Below, piece by piece: positions 1-11,735 of a stretch of DNA of 64,000 nt (positions are counted from its first letter, which is position 1; each line of letters begins with the position of its first letter). Where the stretch lies: assembly GCF_042453785.1 (NCBI RefSeq), contig NC_091667.1:19767501-19831500 (forward strand). Reading direction: 5' to 3'. The DNA is from Malus domestica (lineage: Eukaryota; Streptophyta; Magnoliopsida; Rosales; Rosaceae). A program made the position numbers and the translations under genes. Under the pieces are notes generated by a model. The model did no database searches and was not told the origin of the DNA. It saw nothing but the letters and a program-made list of their open reading frames with translations.

Positions 1-760
1 TAACAATAAAGAAAACTAACTAAATAATATAATTTAATAATGGATGGGTGTTTGGTTTTGATGAAAAGTAAATTAAACTTAATTAAATTACAGAATTGAC
101 AAAAACATAAAATTAAGGTAAAATGATAAATGACGGACTAGCTAGAGGGTTCTTCTCCACACATGACACATAAGCAACCTAAATTGATTTTCAGTTGTTC
201 TTTCAATAAGTTGTAAATCTCAATACTCCAGATTAACCGTGAACAGCACTTTTTTAATCTTCAAGTTTTCCTTAAGTTATTGAATTGGACGGGAAAACGC
301 ATACAACAATTCAAAACATTCTTCAAAAGTCCCCTACGTGAAAAGCACAATAGAGATACAATCAAAGATCATTAAACTTTGTGAAAACTATAAGCATTGA
401 CGAGGCATTCGTAACTATGAAAAGCATGATACTCTTGCCAAGAATTTACTTAACGTGATTGTGACTAGCAACCTTTACTACTTGTGAAAATAAGTTCATA
501 ACGATTAGGTGAAATTCACTTATATTCTAGCATCAAATTCATGCATGTAAATTAAGCGTGCACTCTCAACCAACATACACAAATCAGTTTTTATACGAAC
601 GGATAAGTAAATTGAAATCACAACTTATGAAATCACAACCGAAGGTAATCAATTCATATTACAAATATATTCATGGTTTCGAATTAACCTCTAACCAACA
701 TAAATTTAATTACACATTATTAAAAACAGAAATAAAAGAGAAGTTTGGAAAAATTAAACC
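1..760. other. AT-rich spacer, nothing recognised
   Basis: Low-GC sequence. The open frames are short and lack protein-like composition, and I see no repeat with recognisable ends. Confidence 0.5.
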
Positions 761-769
761 GAAAGAGAG

Positions 770-1372
770 AGTGCTTCAGTGTTCTGTCTGTCCCTGCGCA
801 CTGCTTCTGCTCTGCTGCCGCGCCTCTGACCTGCCCTCTGACTTCCGTCAGTCTCTCCTATCTCTCTCCCCTTTCGATTCCTCTCTCTAACCTTATTCTT
901 CCGTCTGACCTTCTGTTTCTTTTTTTTTTCTTTTTTTCCGCACAGTTTTCTGTGCTCTCTCTCTCTCCCCACGCCTTCTTCCACGCTGCCAAAGGCAGCT
1001 TCTATCTCTCTGCCCTGCCTTCCAATCCCGTGCCTTCCTCTATTTCTATTTTTCTGCGCCTGTTTTCTGACCTCTCTCCCCTCACTGCTCTCTGCGAGCT
1101 GCCCAAAGGGCAGCGCCCTTCTCCCGCGCCTCCTCTCTCCTCGCTCTATTTTTCTCCTTTTTTTGTTTTTCCCCTTCTTTGGATTCTTTTTCCGTCCCCC
1201 GTGTGGACTCCTCCATTTCCTCTGCTTTGCCAGTTGCTGTCCCCTAATTCTTCTGACTTCCTTGGATCCCTTTGTCGCTGACCTGCTTTCCTCCAGCTGC
1301 AAAGGCAGCTTGCTTTCCTCTATATTCTCCTCCCGATGCTCTCCTTTTATTTTCATTTAGTTTCTAGCAGCC
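770..1372. repeat. Pyrimidine-rich low-complexity tract with three hairpins
   Basis: About 600 bp strongly enriched in C and T on the plus strand. It produces long but biased open frames: Arg/Glu/Lys-rich on the minus strand and Ser/Leu/Pro-rich on the plus strand. Three short perfect inverted repeats built on GCTGC..GCAGC lie at 985-999, 1098-1114 and 1295-1310. It could be a leader or LTR part of an unrecognised retroelement. I do not call a gene here. Confidence 0.6.
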
Positions 1373-1944
1373 CCACATAGCAGAAAAATAAGTTCTTTGG
1401 ATCATGTTACTCCTACAAACACAATATATCAAAAGTATCATAAATACTTAAAGCTTCCAAATAAATTAGACAAGAAAAGAAATATAAAATGATGAAATAT
1501 ATAGTTTAAATATTGGTTTACCATTTAGCGTCACAATGGGTTAGCAAAATTGTAATTTAAATTTGCTTTTCACGAATAAAATTTCACTTGTTCTATTTTT
1601 ATTTTCTTTGCATAACAAATCCTATAAACACAAAAATAACGTAAATAGCTCAAAAATATAAGGAACTAACCAAGAAAAGACGAGTGAATTTAAAGTAAAA
1701 ATATATATAAATATGATCCGATCACTTGTGCTTATAGATATATGGACACTAAACGATGAAATCGTGTTGGACACAAGCGACTTTTTTTTTTTTTAATACT
1801 TGCATCGAGAATGCAAGCATTAATTTTCGAACTGTCCCCTAGGAAGAGGGACACCCGAGGCCCGAATAGAGTTGATGAGATTTGGGTTGAGACCTTTGCT
1901 TGTAAGGAGAAAATTTGATTCAACAACATATTGAACGCATAGAT
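1373..1944. other. AT-rich spacer, nothing recognised
   Basis: No protein-like frame, RNA gene or element ends are visible. Confidence 0.45.
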
Positions 1945-1997
1945 TTTTTATTAGTGACACATCATTTAATTTGTAAATTTAATCTTCTTACATTACT
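1945..1997. mobile_element. Truncated MITE remnant (same family as 2429-2577)
   Basis: The stretch matches the right half of the element at 2429-2577: an ACACATCAT core, then an AATTTAATCT-type block, then ATTACTC. The left end is missing and the conserved CTCCCTAG is degraded. Confidence 0.45.
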
Positions 1998-2133
1998 CCA
2001 ATTTTGAAATGAGTTTACCCTTGCAGGGACAAAAATATTGAAGGAAATTTTGTATAGTGAGGGTAGAGAGAGGGACGGATCGGGATAGGGTGTAGTGGTA
2101 GAATCCAAAATTCCCAAAAATATTAAAAATAAA

Positions 2134-2222
2134 TCCGACCTGCCGGATTCGAACCAGCGACCTAAGGATTATCTGCTATTTGCAACTACAGTCCTCCGCT
2201 CTACCAACTGAGCTAAGGTCGG
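2134..2222 (-). tRNA. tRNA-Tyr (GTA) with a 16-nt intron
   Basis: The minus strand reads a complete cloverleaf. The 7-bp acceptor stem is CCGACCT/AGGTCGG with discriminator A at 2134, the D arm is GCTC..GAGC, and the T arm includes GGTTCGAATCC. Anticodon GTA is the complement of 2187-2189. The anticodon stem GAGGA/TCCTT closes only if 16 nt (2170-2185) are removed after position 37. That is the usual intron site of plant nuclear tRNA-Tyr genes, which need the tRNA splicing endonuclease. No CCA is encoded, as expected for a nuclear gene. The call is direct from the sequence. Confidence 0.97.
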
Positions 2223-2428
2223 ATGTTGCTATATGGCCAATTTAATTTGTATAATCTTTATGACTATCATAAATTAATCATTACACTGTCCATTTCACAC
2301 GTCCTAGTCCTAGGTTGTCACTGTCTTTTTCCAAATAGCTAAGCTGGCATTAATATTTAAATTTGTAAAAATTGTAATTTAATATGTGATTAACTCATTT
2401 TTATCTGGACTATTAGAATTTTGCGTAA

Positions 2429-2577
2429 GAGTAATGTTAGGGAGATTAAAATTTTTAAATCAAATTTGCAAATTAAATAATGTGGTTGTAGATTATTGAA
2501 TTATTAATTAAGTGTTGATTAACGTGTTTATTTCTTATTAATAACACATCATAAATTTAATCTCCCTAGCATTACTC
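2429..2577. mobile_element. 149-bp MITE with 9-bp target-site duplication
   Basis: The ends are inverted repeats: GAGTAATGTTAGGGAGATT at the left and its near complement, ending CTCCCTAGCATTACTC, at the right. Perfect 9-bp direct repeats TTTGCGTAA flank it (2420-2428 and 2578-2586). A 9-bp duplication suggests Mutator-type mobilisation. Relatives lie at 1945-1997 and 17502-17621. Confidence 0.88.
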
Positions 2578-2599
2578 TTTGCGTAAATACTGCTCAAAC

Positions 2600-3250
2600 A
2601 AAAATTCAAGAGCAAATTTGTAACTTAATAGACCTCCTAGATGATTTAGATTCATAATTTAGTTGATTAAAGCTCATTAGACATGTATTCCACTTTGTTG
2701 AAGACAAGTTGTAAGCTATAACCCAAGTCGTTTATGAGCGGAGTGTCGATAATAAACATAAAAAAAGTGTATGTGTGCGCTATAATGTAGTTTGATGAAT
2801 TTTAAAAGAGAATGACAAAAGGTAGGTGCATACACAATAAAAGTGAAATGTGTGGTAAATTAGCTAGTTTTAATTCGAATGATATTTGTGCACATTGCGT
2901 TTGAGCAAAGTTTGTTATCTGCAATGTTGTTCATCCTCGATGCGTTATAGTCGCATGGATTTGTCTCGAATTTGTGTTTTTCTTTTCTTTCCACTTGTAA
3001 ATTGAGATTTAAACTTGAAATCTCTTTCAACGTCAAGAAAATAAATATTATCAAACTTTTAATTAGTTAAGAGAAAATATTAGACTAATAACTAGTTTAT
3101 AGACTAATTTTGTGTCTTAGACTGCGCAAAGTTGACAAAATTCATATTTAAATCATGGTAATTAGAAGTAGGTGTTGATATAATAGCCGATGAACTGAGA
3201 AACCTAAAGATGGACCAAAAAAGGGGTCAAACCCAAACCGAACTGTAAGT
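2600..3250. other. AT-rich spacer, nothing recognised
   Basis: No coding, RNA or repeat signature that I can support. Confidence 0.4.
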
Positions 3251-3257
3251 GAGAGGT

Positions 3258-3434
3258 CTTAATACTACAGTCTAATGGTATTCCTCTTCACTTGTAAGTG
3301 AAAGGTCTTATATTCGATTCTGGACAAATATGAAGTTGAACCACATTATTGCTAGCCTATTTGTGGTTAAACCCACCTCTTCCCTCTTAGTGTAAGATAA
3401 TATCGTTTGTTCAAAAAAAAAAAAAAAAAAAAAG
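3258..3434 (+). mobile_element. tRNA-derived SINE, copy 1
   Basis: A polymerase III A-box-like stretch (AGTCTAATGG) is followed about 45 bp later by a B-box-like stretch (TATTCGATTC). A conserved body follows, then a 3' end GTTTGTTC and a run of about 20 A. Related copies occur at 6211, 16650, 22430, 28803, 32530, 32833 and 48721, so this is a dispersed family. Confidence 0.75.
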
Positions 3435-3673
3435 GAGATAAATTCCAAAGGTTATCTGTGTACATATACGCTCTGCAGAACCAAAAATGAACTGCATTAC
3501 ATTACACTCTCACAGATTCACAACACAAGTTTCACAAGAAATGTAAATTCCTTATTGCAGACAATGTTCCAAGCACAAAAACTTATTTTAAGGCACACGG
3601 CCTTGTATCACTGCAACAGACGTCAAAGCGTCCATTGATGGTTTTGCATGTCACATAGAGAGCCTTGGAGTAC

Positions 3674-6600
3674 TTAGGGATAGTCGACGGCAACTGGTTG
3701 CATGTTTTCGGCTTCCTGCCTCAGCTCTTGAAATAGAACGGATGACAAGTATCGCTCCCCAAAGCTCGGGTGAACAGTCTGGAAAACAAACAGAAGCAAA
3801 TGATCACGATGAGCCAAGATGTTTCGTTATCAGATCGCATGTCAAGAATTCAAAATGTACATAAGGACCAAACGATCACCATGACAACAGAGAAAGGCTA
3901 ATCCTTGCTATTTATTTTCGTGATCTATCCATCTCTTAAAATGTTAGCAAGATATTTTATTAACTTTGATCTTACATGCAGGAAAAACCGAAAGATAAGT
4001 CGCTCTTACCACAATGAGTTTGCCTTTGTTTTCTGGCTTTTTAGCAAGCTCCATTGCTGCCACAGTGTTGGCTCCAGACGATATTCCAACCTGCATGAAT
4101 CGGAAGGATGACATAAGTGAATATGTTTCAATCTGTACAATGTGATTTTTAGTCAATGTATAATTACCATAAGCCCTTCTTTCAATGCCAATTGTCTTGC
4201 CATGTTTACTGCATCTTCACTGGTAACCTACAAAATAAGAAATGAAACTTAGTAAAAACGCCGACTCAAAATACAAACACAAAAACTTCCGTCTTTTTTA
4301 GCAAGTTCGATTCCTCATAACAAAAAATCGTCAAATTTGGTACTTGCCTCAATAACTCTTTCCAACATATCCAAGTCCAATATATCTGGTTTGAACCCAA
4401 CCCCGTTGCCCATGATTGAATGAGGACCTATTACCAAGGACAGTTTTATAAACTTCCAAAAGTACAATGACAGACGTGATTTTCTTCACGAGATATCTAG
4501 GCTGGTAATCATCAAGGTTAACTTCGGAACCATAAAGGTTGAGCAATACTATACCTGGTTTACCGCCATTCAGCACATTACTTTCAGCAGGCTCCACTCC
4601 ATATATCTACCATGATTGCAAGAGATTCAACATTACTAAGGGAATAAACACAAAATATAACGGCATGTCACAAAACACATGAACATATTGGCAAGATAAT
4701 AGCTCATATGTCATTACCTGAACATTAGGATTTTTAGATTTGAGATACTGCCCGACTCCAGAGACAGTGCCTCCACTACCGATTCCCATTACGAAGATGT
4801 CAACTTGTCCGTTGGTATCCTCCCATATCTCAGGGCCTGTAGTTTCAAAATGTACCTGTTTTTTTCCGAGGTTAGTCGTATATCCACCATCAATTTTGTG
4901 ATCATACATAGCATAATGATAGACTGGTGCAACATTTGATCAAGTCAAGTCAAAGCACAAAGCATAAGCAAATGCAAGACAAAATCGAAAGTCAAAACAA
5001 ATAAAATAAATCCAGAACTAAAAAAAAATTGATGCCTTAGTATTGGCGGGATTTGAGAATTGTTGCAGCATATAGGCATTGGGCGTGGATTCCAGAAGAT
5101 CATACGCCTTCTTAACAGTTCCTCCCATCCCCTTGGTTGGATCAGTGAGAATCAAATCAGCTCCAAAGCATCTCATACACACCCTTCTCTCCAAGCTTGT
5201 GTAAGATGGCATGGTTAAAACCATTTTATACCCTCTCATGGCCGCCATAAACGCCATGCTGATTCCCATATTTCCTGATGTTGGCTCGATCAGTATTGTC
5301 TGATGCAAAATTCACACAATAGTAATGAGGAAAATCTGAAACTGTAATGCAAGACAAACATATGCAGTTAACCGGAAAATGATAGCAAAGAGAAATCTTC
5401 AGCTAACCTCCCCAGGAGTTATCAAGCCCTTCTCTTCTGCATCGTTGATCATAGAAAGTGCCGGTCTGCACCAAAATTAAGCAAACAAATTTCCATTGAT
5501 CTGTACTCGGCAGTTAATGTGTATATACAAAAGCAACATTAAGCAGTAAGAATTTATATTTCTCGTGCTGGTGATTCTCTGAAGTAACAATTTACCTGTC
5601 CTTGATGCTGGCGGTGGGTTGGAACATCTCTTGCTTGACGGCAATATACGCTCCACATCCCTCAGTGACTTTGTTAAGATAAACAATAGGAGTTCTACCA
5701 ATGAGCTGAAATATGGCAAAAAGATTATCAATGAAAAGGCAAGAAGAAGAACGAACACAGGCTAAGACAAGTTTTTAGTCCCTATAGTTTTTAAAGTTCC
5801 ATTTCCGTCGCTATATTTTCAGCTGCGTGGAATTTGGTCCATATAGTTTGCAAATTTATCCAATCCAAGAACATTCATCAACTTCTGTTAACTTCTTGTA
5901 CTTAATACATCAAATTTACCTTTCACAGTCCAACGTGTCACGCAAGTGACAATTTTGCACAAGAAATTAATGGGAGTTGACGAATGTCCTAGGATAGGAT
6001 ACCTCTTCTTTGATTTCTTTTCCACTGATTACCGTGCCTAAATTCATGGCTATCCACATAAGTACATATTGATGCATAAACTACATGATCATTTTACCTC
6101 AGCTAGTAATCTCCACACCCCAAATCATTTAAATTAAACCCAAATCAGTTACACAGATCTATACAGTCAAGTCTCTTTCATTGGAAAAAGAAACAATACA
6201 TTTTTGTTTTTGAACAAACGATATTATCTACAGGGTGGGGTAGCGGGCTAAGCCTTGCAATGGGCTAGCAATAATATGGTTTAAATTCGCCTTTGATGAG
6301 AATCGAACCTAAGACCTCACTTATGTATATGTTTCGATCTTTTCATTAAAATTACAGAAAAAAGTTTTGCCTAAAAAAAAGCACTTTTACAAGAAACATT
6401 TTTATTAAAAGAAGATCGAATTTTTTAATAAAATCAAAGCTTTTTGAAAGAGCACTTGATGATGAAATATTCATAGTTACTCATTATTACACTTGATATC
6501 AAGAGTTAAAGATTAAAACGCAAGAAACATATTTAATTACACTCCATCTTGATGATTTAAGTCACCTGGTGACCAAAATAACATTTCTACGTAAACATAT

Positions 6601-6918
6601 ATAAATAATGAACTGGATTGATTATTACCAAATACCACCAAAAACGGAATCTGAAAATATTAACAAATCATGCAATTAAACATTTCCAGTCTACCAAAAA
6701 ATTAATGAGATTTCTAGGGGGAGAGAGAGAGATACTTGGGAAACTTGGGTTTTGATTTGGGTGCCAGGAAGATCCTTGGGGAGATTTCTGATTCTCTGAG
6801 CAAAAGATGGAGAATCAGTGAGGGGTTGGGACACCTCGGTGGAGAACAGTTTCCGTCTCATGGCTCCATTGCAGAGCACAGAGGACCTTTTCTTCAGAAA
6901 GCTCCTTAAAGCCGCCAT
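3674..6918 (-). CDS. CAS1: Bifunctional L-3-cyanoalanine synthase / cysteine synthase, mitochondrial
   Basis: A PLP enzyme of the beta-substituted alanine synthase family. It converts cysteine plus cyanide to beta-cyanoalanine and sulfide, detoxifying the cyanide released in ethylene synthesis and cyanogenesis, and also has O-acetylserine(thiol)lyase activity. Exons, high to low: 6736-6918, 5596-5705, 5408-5465, 5036-5299, 4718-4855, 4555-4606, 4348-4427, 4168-4227, 4010-4090, 3674-3778. They sum to 1131 nt (376 aa), the length I recall for apple CAS1. The first ~30 residues are Arg/Ser-rich, consistent with a mitochondrial transit peptide. The PLP lysine is Lys96 in TASIKDRP, the substrate loop is TSGNMG (124-129), and GSGGT binds the PLP phosphate. 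Introns 4 and 7 begin with GC (AAG|GCATCA, GAG|GCAAGT); all others are GT-AG. The frame is intact throughout. A copia remnant begins about 460 bp upstream of the ATG. Confidence 0.96.
6211..6332 (-). mobile_element. tRNA-derived SINE, copy 2 (in CAS1 intron 1)
   Basis: The reverse complement shows a B-box-like GGTTCGATTC, the shared body (GCTAGCAATAAT on the plus strand) and the 3' end GTTTGTTC followed by A-rich sequence. The 5' end is incomplete. It sits inside the long first intron of CAS1. Confidence 0.7.
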
Positions 6919-7379
6919 TGATGGATGCTAGCTAGTACTACTGTGCTGCCAAGTACTGATGGATATATGTATATATAATATATGTATATAGATATAAACT
7001 CAAGTAGAAATTGAGTTATGGGGGTTTTGATTGGTAAAGAGGAGAGAGAGGACCCGTTTTATAAAGTTATTGGGAGGAAGAAGCCTAAAGACGATGGTTG
7101 GATAATTGAATGAAGACGGTGACATTATATCTGGATATAAAATGACACGAATCTCTAGTGAAGTGGAGAGTAGCGCCCACATGTCATGGCTGTAGGCTTT
7201 GATTGGTTTGGTTTTGGTTACCTACTGAAAATCGCAATTTTCATTTTTCAAGTGGTACTTGTACTTTGCAGTGTTTGTAATATGGTTCAGTACATTTTTC
7301 TTCAAAAAAGGGTATTAGACAAGAAATACAAACCTCTAATACAACTGATTCTAATACAATTAACACATTTTGTCTAACA

Positions 7380-8956
7380 GGGACATCAATTCTAGCAAGT
7401 GCATTTACAGCTGGTATATGTGATTTTGTTACTTTCATAGCATCATTAAATGCATCTGGCATTTGATTGGCAATGCTTTGAAGATGAACGATCATTTTCA
7501 CTTCATTTTCACATTGAATGCTACGTGGATCAAAATGAGACAATGTGGGAATAACCCATGTCAGCTCTTTCCATTATTCTGGAATGGTCATTTCTCCTCA
7601 TAATGATGAGAAAACTGTCTCATCAAAGTGACAATCAGCAAAACGGGCTGTAAACATATCACATGTCAAGAGTTCCAAATATCTAATGATATATGGTGAA
7701 TTAAAACCCACATAAATTCTCAGTCTACGTTGAGGTCCCATTTTAGTGCGTTGCGAGGGTGCAACAGGCACATAAACAGCACAACCAAAAACTCTTAAAT
7801 GTGAAATGTTTGGCTGATGTCCAAACACGAGTTGTATTGAGGAGTATTGGTGGTTGGCTATAGGTCACAATCGAACCAATGATGCAGCATGTAGGATGGT
7901 ATGTCCCCATGCAAAAACTGGCAATTTGGTTTTCATAAGCAGAGTGGAGGCTATTAACTGAAGCCGCTTGATTAATGCTTTTGCTAAACCATTTTGAGTA
8001 TGGGCATGAAGAACGAGGTGTTCAACATCAATGCCCAATGTCATGCAGTAATCATCAAAGGTTTGAGACGTAAATTCACTAGCGTTATCAAGTCGGATTG
8101 ACTTAATGGGATAATCTGGGAACTGTGCTTGTAACTTAGTTATCTGAGCAAGAAGTCTCACAAAAGCTACATTTCAAGTATACAAGAGACAAACATGTGA
8201 CCATATGGTAGATGCATCAACGAAAACCATAAAATATCAAAATGGTCCACAAGATGGTTGAATAGGTCCACAAATATCCCCTTGAATTCTTTGCAATAAT
8301 GATGGGGATTCAGCATCAACCTTTAGTTGTGATGGTCTGATTACCAACTTCCCTTGAGAACAAGCTTTGCAAGGGTTATCATTTATGATAGCAATGTTTC
8401 TGCTCAATAATGGATGTCCATTAAAGTTGGTAATGATCCTACGCATCATGGTGGATCCTAGATGACCCAGATGGTCATGCCAAAGCATGTAAACTTTTGA
8501 CTCAATGAACTTCTGGTTCATGACAGTATGTGATTCAACTGTCTTTATGTATGTATAATACAATCCACTCGACAAACCATGCAACTTTTCCAATATACGC
8601 TTTTGGGTATCATTGGAGGTAATGCATAGATACTTCACATTTTCTGTATTTTTCGTTTCAATGTGGTATCCATTTAAACGTATGTCTTTAAAACTCAACA
8701 AATTTCGAGTGGATCGAGTAGCATACAACGCATTCTGTATGGACAATATTGGTCTATTTGGTAACATAATCTGGGCTTTCCCTGAGCCTTCAATTACATC
8801 TGATTTGCCTGATATTGTTGTTACCCTTATTCTTGTAAGCATCAAGCTTAAGAAATACTTTCGATCACGAAGTATTGTATGCGTGGTTGTGCAGTCTGCA
8901 AGACAAATGTCTCCGCCATTTCTCATGTTTTGAGAATGACCATAGTTTTTATCCAT
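7380..8956 (-). pseudogene. Copia protease-integrase region (degraded)
   Basis: The 8237-8956 segment encodes a retropepsin-like region, with DICLADCTTTHTIL at the usual active-site position. It continues into the GAG-pre-integrase zinc finger (WHDHLGHLG then CKACSQGK). Segment 7865-8161 carries integrase-core residues (RLDNASEF, with a catalytic-type Asp in a DN context). Segment 7598-7828 is the integrase C-terminal part (HLRVFGCAVYVPV). Segment 7380-7543 is the linker (SHFDPRSIQCENEV, KSHIPAVNALARIDVP). The pieces lie in different frames with stops between them, so no functional polyprotein is made. Confidence 0.88.
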
Positions 8957-9160
8957 GCTTTCTGAGTAAGGAAATCAGAGTTAAAAGCAAGTTATAACAA
9001 GAAATTTACATGCCACTTTTACTGAATCTGAAATGCTAGTTTTACACTACAAGTTCAGCATAATAAAAGTACATCAAATATAAACGATTCAGTCGGACTG
9101 GTATACTTCATTCCCCATTTCCATAATGAAGTCTGAAACATATAGGTGAGTTGTGTTCAA

Positions 9161-10147
9161 CTATCCTGATAAGTCACACACTTGATCAAGTATATCCACT
9201 GGTTTAGCCTGGTCGAGAAAATTGGTCTCGACACCCTTCTCCTTGAGGGAGGCTTGATACAGATCCACTAGATGTTTTGGGGTATGACAAGTACGCACCC
9301 AATGCCCATTACCACCACACCTATGGCAAGCTCCTTCAGAGTTCCTAGGAGCATTGTTCATGTGAGCTTTGCCTTTGTGGTGATTCACATTTTTAAAGCT
9401 CGGGCCTGAATTATACATCGGAACCTAGTTGTGAAACTGACCACCATAGTTCTTGCCTTTCCTGTTCCACCGACCTTGCTTATGGCCACGTCCTCATTTA
9501 TGATTATCGCCACCAGATGATGTGGCGTTCACTTCGAGGGAAGCAACATTCACTTCTGGGAATGGTGCAGATCCAGTAGGTCAGGAATTATGGTTTTTCA
9601 TCAAGAGCTCATTGTTCTATTCAGCTACCATGAGCATAGATATCAGCTGGTTATATTCAGTGAAGCCTCGTGCTCTATACTGCTACTGTAGAAACATGTT
9701 AGAGGCATGAAATGTGCTGAAAGTCTTTTCCAGCAAATTTTCCTCAGTAATAGTATCCCCACAGAGCTTCAGCTGAGAGGTAATTCTGAACAACGCATAA
9801 TTGTATTCTGCCACTGACTTGAAATCTTGGATCCTTAGGTGAGTCCATTCATAGTGAGCTCTTCGAAGAATCACCGTTGTCTGGTGATTGTATCTGCTTC
9901 TCAATGCATTCCAAAGAGTTAACGGATCTTCAACCGTTAAATACTCGCTCTTTAGTGCCTTATCAAGACGGCGACGAATAAAAATCATAGCCTTCGCCCG
10001 CTCTTGAGAGGATGAGCTGCTATCTTCCTTGATGGTATCTCCAAGATTCCCTACTTCCAGATGGATCTTGGTATCCAGTACCCATGTAAGGTAATTCTTC
10101 CCGGTAATGTCCAAGGCAGCATAATCAAGCTTCACCAAGTTCACCAT
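9161..10147 (-). pseudogene. Copia gag (UBN2-type) with CCHC zinc knuckle (degraded)
   Basis: The frame opens with MVNLVKLDYAALDITGKNYL, typical of the plant copia gag N-terminus, and runs to 9683. There a CAG-to-TAG type stop interrupts the family sequence just before QYRARGF. Matching sequence continues downstream to a second frame at 9161-9418 holding the knuckle CHRCGGNGHWVRTCH. The gag would package element RNA into virus-like particles. The stops make it non-functional. Confidence 0.9.
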
Positions 10148-10315
10148 TCTCTTTTCTGAAAGAAAATGAGATGTGTAATAACTTGCAATAATATGTATTC
10201 CTGGAGGAATATAGTGTTAAAACTTCTGATTCTTACAAATTTTTCATTTTGATCTTCAGGCCAAAATGATAAGCACTCGAAACTTCTAGCTCGAGATTTT
10301 CAGGGTAAATGAGGA

Positions 10316-10650
10316 GGGCGATTGTACCGCACCATTCTCATTGAAATAATGGAACATAAAATGGGCAATTATTCTACACCACTCAAGTAGCAGGAAAATT
10401 TAAATACGCATAGTAGTGTGGGCGATTATACCGCACCACCTAAAATTGCAATGAAATTAAACAGCAGGCAAATTAAATATGCAGGGTAGGGTGGGCGATT
10501 ATACCGCTCCACCTAAAATTTGCAGTAAAATTAAATCTGCAGTTCAAGATAGGCGATGATACCGCACCATCTTGGATCGCAGTAAGATTAAATTTGCAGT
10601 TCAAGATGAGCGATTGTATCGCACCATATTGGATTGCAGTAAAATCAACA
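10316..10650. repeat. Imperfect tandem repeats in the copia leader
   Basis: About six units share a core like GGGCGATTATACCGCACCA followed by a segment containing TTGCAGTAAAATTAAA. They start near 10316, 10362, 10420, 10491, 10552 and 10609, spaced 46-71 bp apart. A further partial core (GGTATACCGCGCAG) lies near 10764. The array sits between the LTR and gag, in the untranslated leader of the element. Confidence 0.8.
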
Positions 10651-10908
10651 TAAATAAATACTGGGTTAGTAATCAATATCTATACCAAACAAGAAATCAA
10701 AGATGTATGTAACCGTTAGGTTGAGAACTAGAAGCAGGCATGGAGCAAACAGTTCGTCGCGAGGGTATACCGCGCAGTTGAGGCAGATGAAGAAGATGAA
10801 CAGTAAAAACCTTAGAGGAAACATTTTTTCTTTCGATGAAGAGAAATGATTTTCATTCGGGGAAGAGGAATGAGAAATAGTTATATTTAGATACTCGTGC
10901 TGATAACG

Positions 10909-11377
10909 TGTTATAAATATGTCAAAGTTAGAGAGATAACCTTTTTAGTAAATGATGGAACAAAGCAGATGTAGAATGTCACACTGAAATTATAGCACTA
11001 GGGGATGACAAATAAAAGAGGGAGGAATAGATGATATTATTGAGCTTTCTTTCTTTCTGTATATTCTTTCTGTATGTACATCGATGGCAGTAGGAGTGCT
11101 CTATTTATAGAGCAAGTCTATACGAATATCTTCTTACACTTTGAAAATTTACAGCATACCCTTTGAAAAATATGATCTCCTGCATCCAAAGTCAATTTCC
11201 ATTTGCATGGGTATTGAAACTTTGTGTGTGTGGGCATTCATAACAATGCCAACATTGTCAAAATTGCCAATGTTTTCAACAACTTTGTATATGTGTATGA
11301 TTTTAAGATTCGTTGAATTCTTTAAATTATTTCATTTCTTCAAAATATGAATGTATGAAGTTAAAATTCTATTAACA
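10909..11377 (-). repeat. 5' LTR of the copia element
   Basis: 469 bp with 5-bp inverted termini TGTTA...TAACA. On the minus strand a TATAAATA promoter box lies at 11101-11109. The sequence just inside the element (CGTTATCAGCACGAG on the minus strand) sits at the primer-binding position. The second LTR is missing, so the boundaries rest on the inverted termini and the layout. Confidence 0.72.
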
Positions 11378-11735
11378 CAGAGTCCTTTTTTACTCTTATA
11401 AATTGTACAGGCATGAGAGGTCTAGTAAAGGCACAAAGGAAGAATGGAAGACTAAGGCCCAAGGGAAGAAATGAAGACTCAGACCCAACAAAAGAAAGAA
11501 AGACCAAGACCCAACGGGATTAAAAAAAGCCATTATGAGCGTTACGAACGACCGCTCATTGTTATGGTTTGCTTGGTAGCAATGAAGCTAAGCACTTCCT
11601 CATAAAGTACTTCCTGACCATTGGCGACAAGTTGCCATGCTGACAAATTTATAGCACTAAGTTCCAGGAGCAGACTTACTCAAACAGCAACCTTAGGCCA
11701 CGTGTTGCCATCAATGTGAGCAAAAGCCTAAAGGC

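Larger units (their letters stand above)
7380..11377 (-). mobile_element. Truncated, dead Ty1/copia retrotransposon
   Basis: Read on the minus strand: 5' LTR (10909-11377), a leader with tandem repeats, gag, zinc knuckle, protease, GAG-pre-integrase and the integrase core. The frame ends near 7380, in the linker that normally precedes reverse transcriptase. Reverse transcriptase, RNase H and the 3' LTR are absent. Several nonsense codons and frame changes show that it is inactive. The truncation point lies about 460 bp upstream of the CAS1 start codon, so this remnant limits the CAS1 promoter. Confidence 0.9.

Noticed and set aside
754-1356. 200-codon minus-strand open frame rich in Arg, Glu and Lys
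   Set aside because: It is the complement of the pyrimidine-rich tract; the composition follows from base bias and there is no domain or splice support.
10316-10650. CRISPR-like regular repeats
   Set aside because: The units are diverged and unevenly spaced with no spacer structure, and they lie in a plant retroelement leader.
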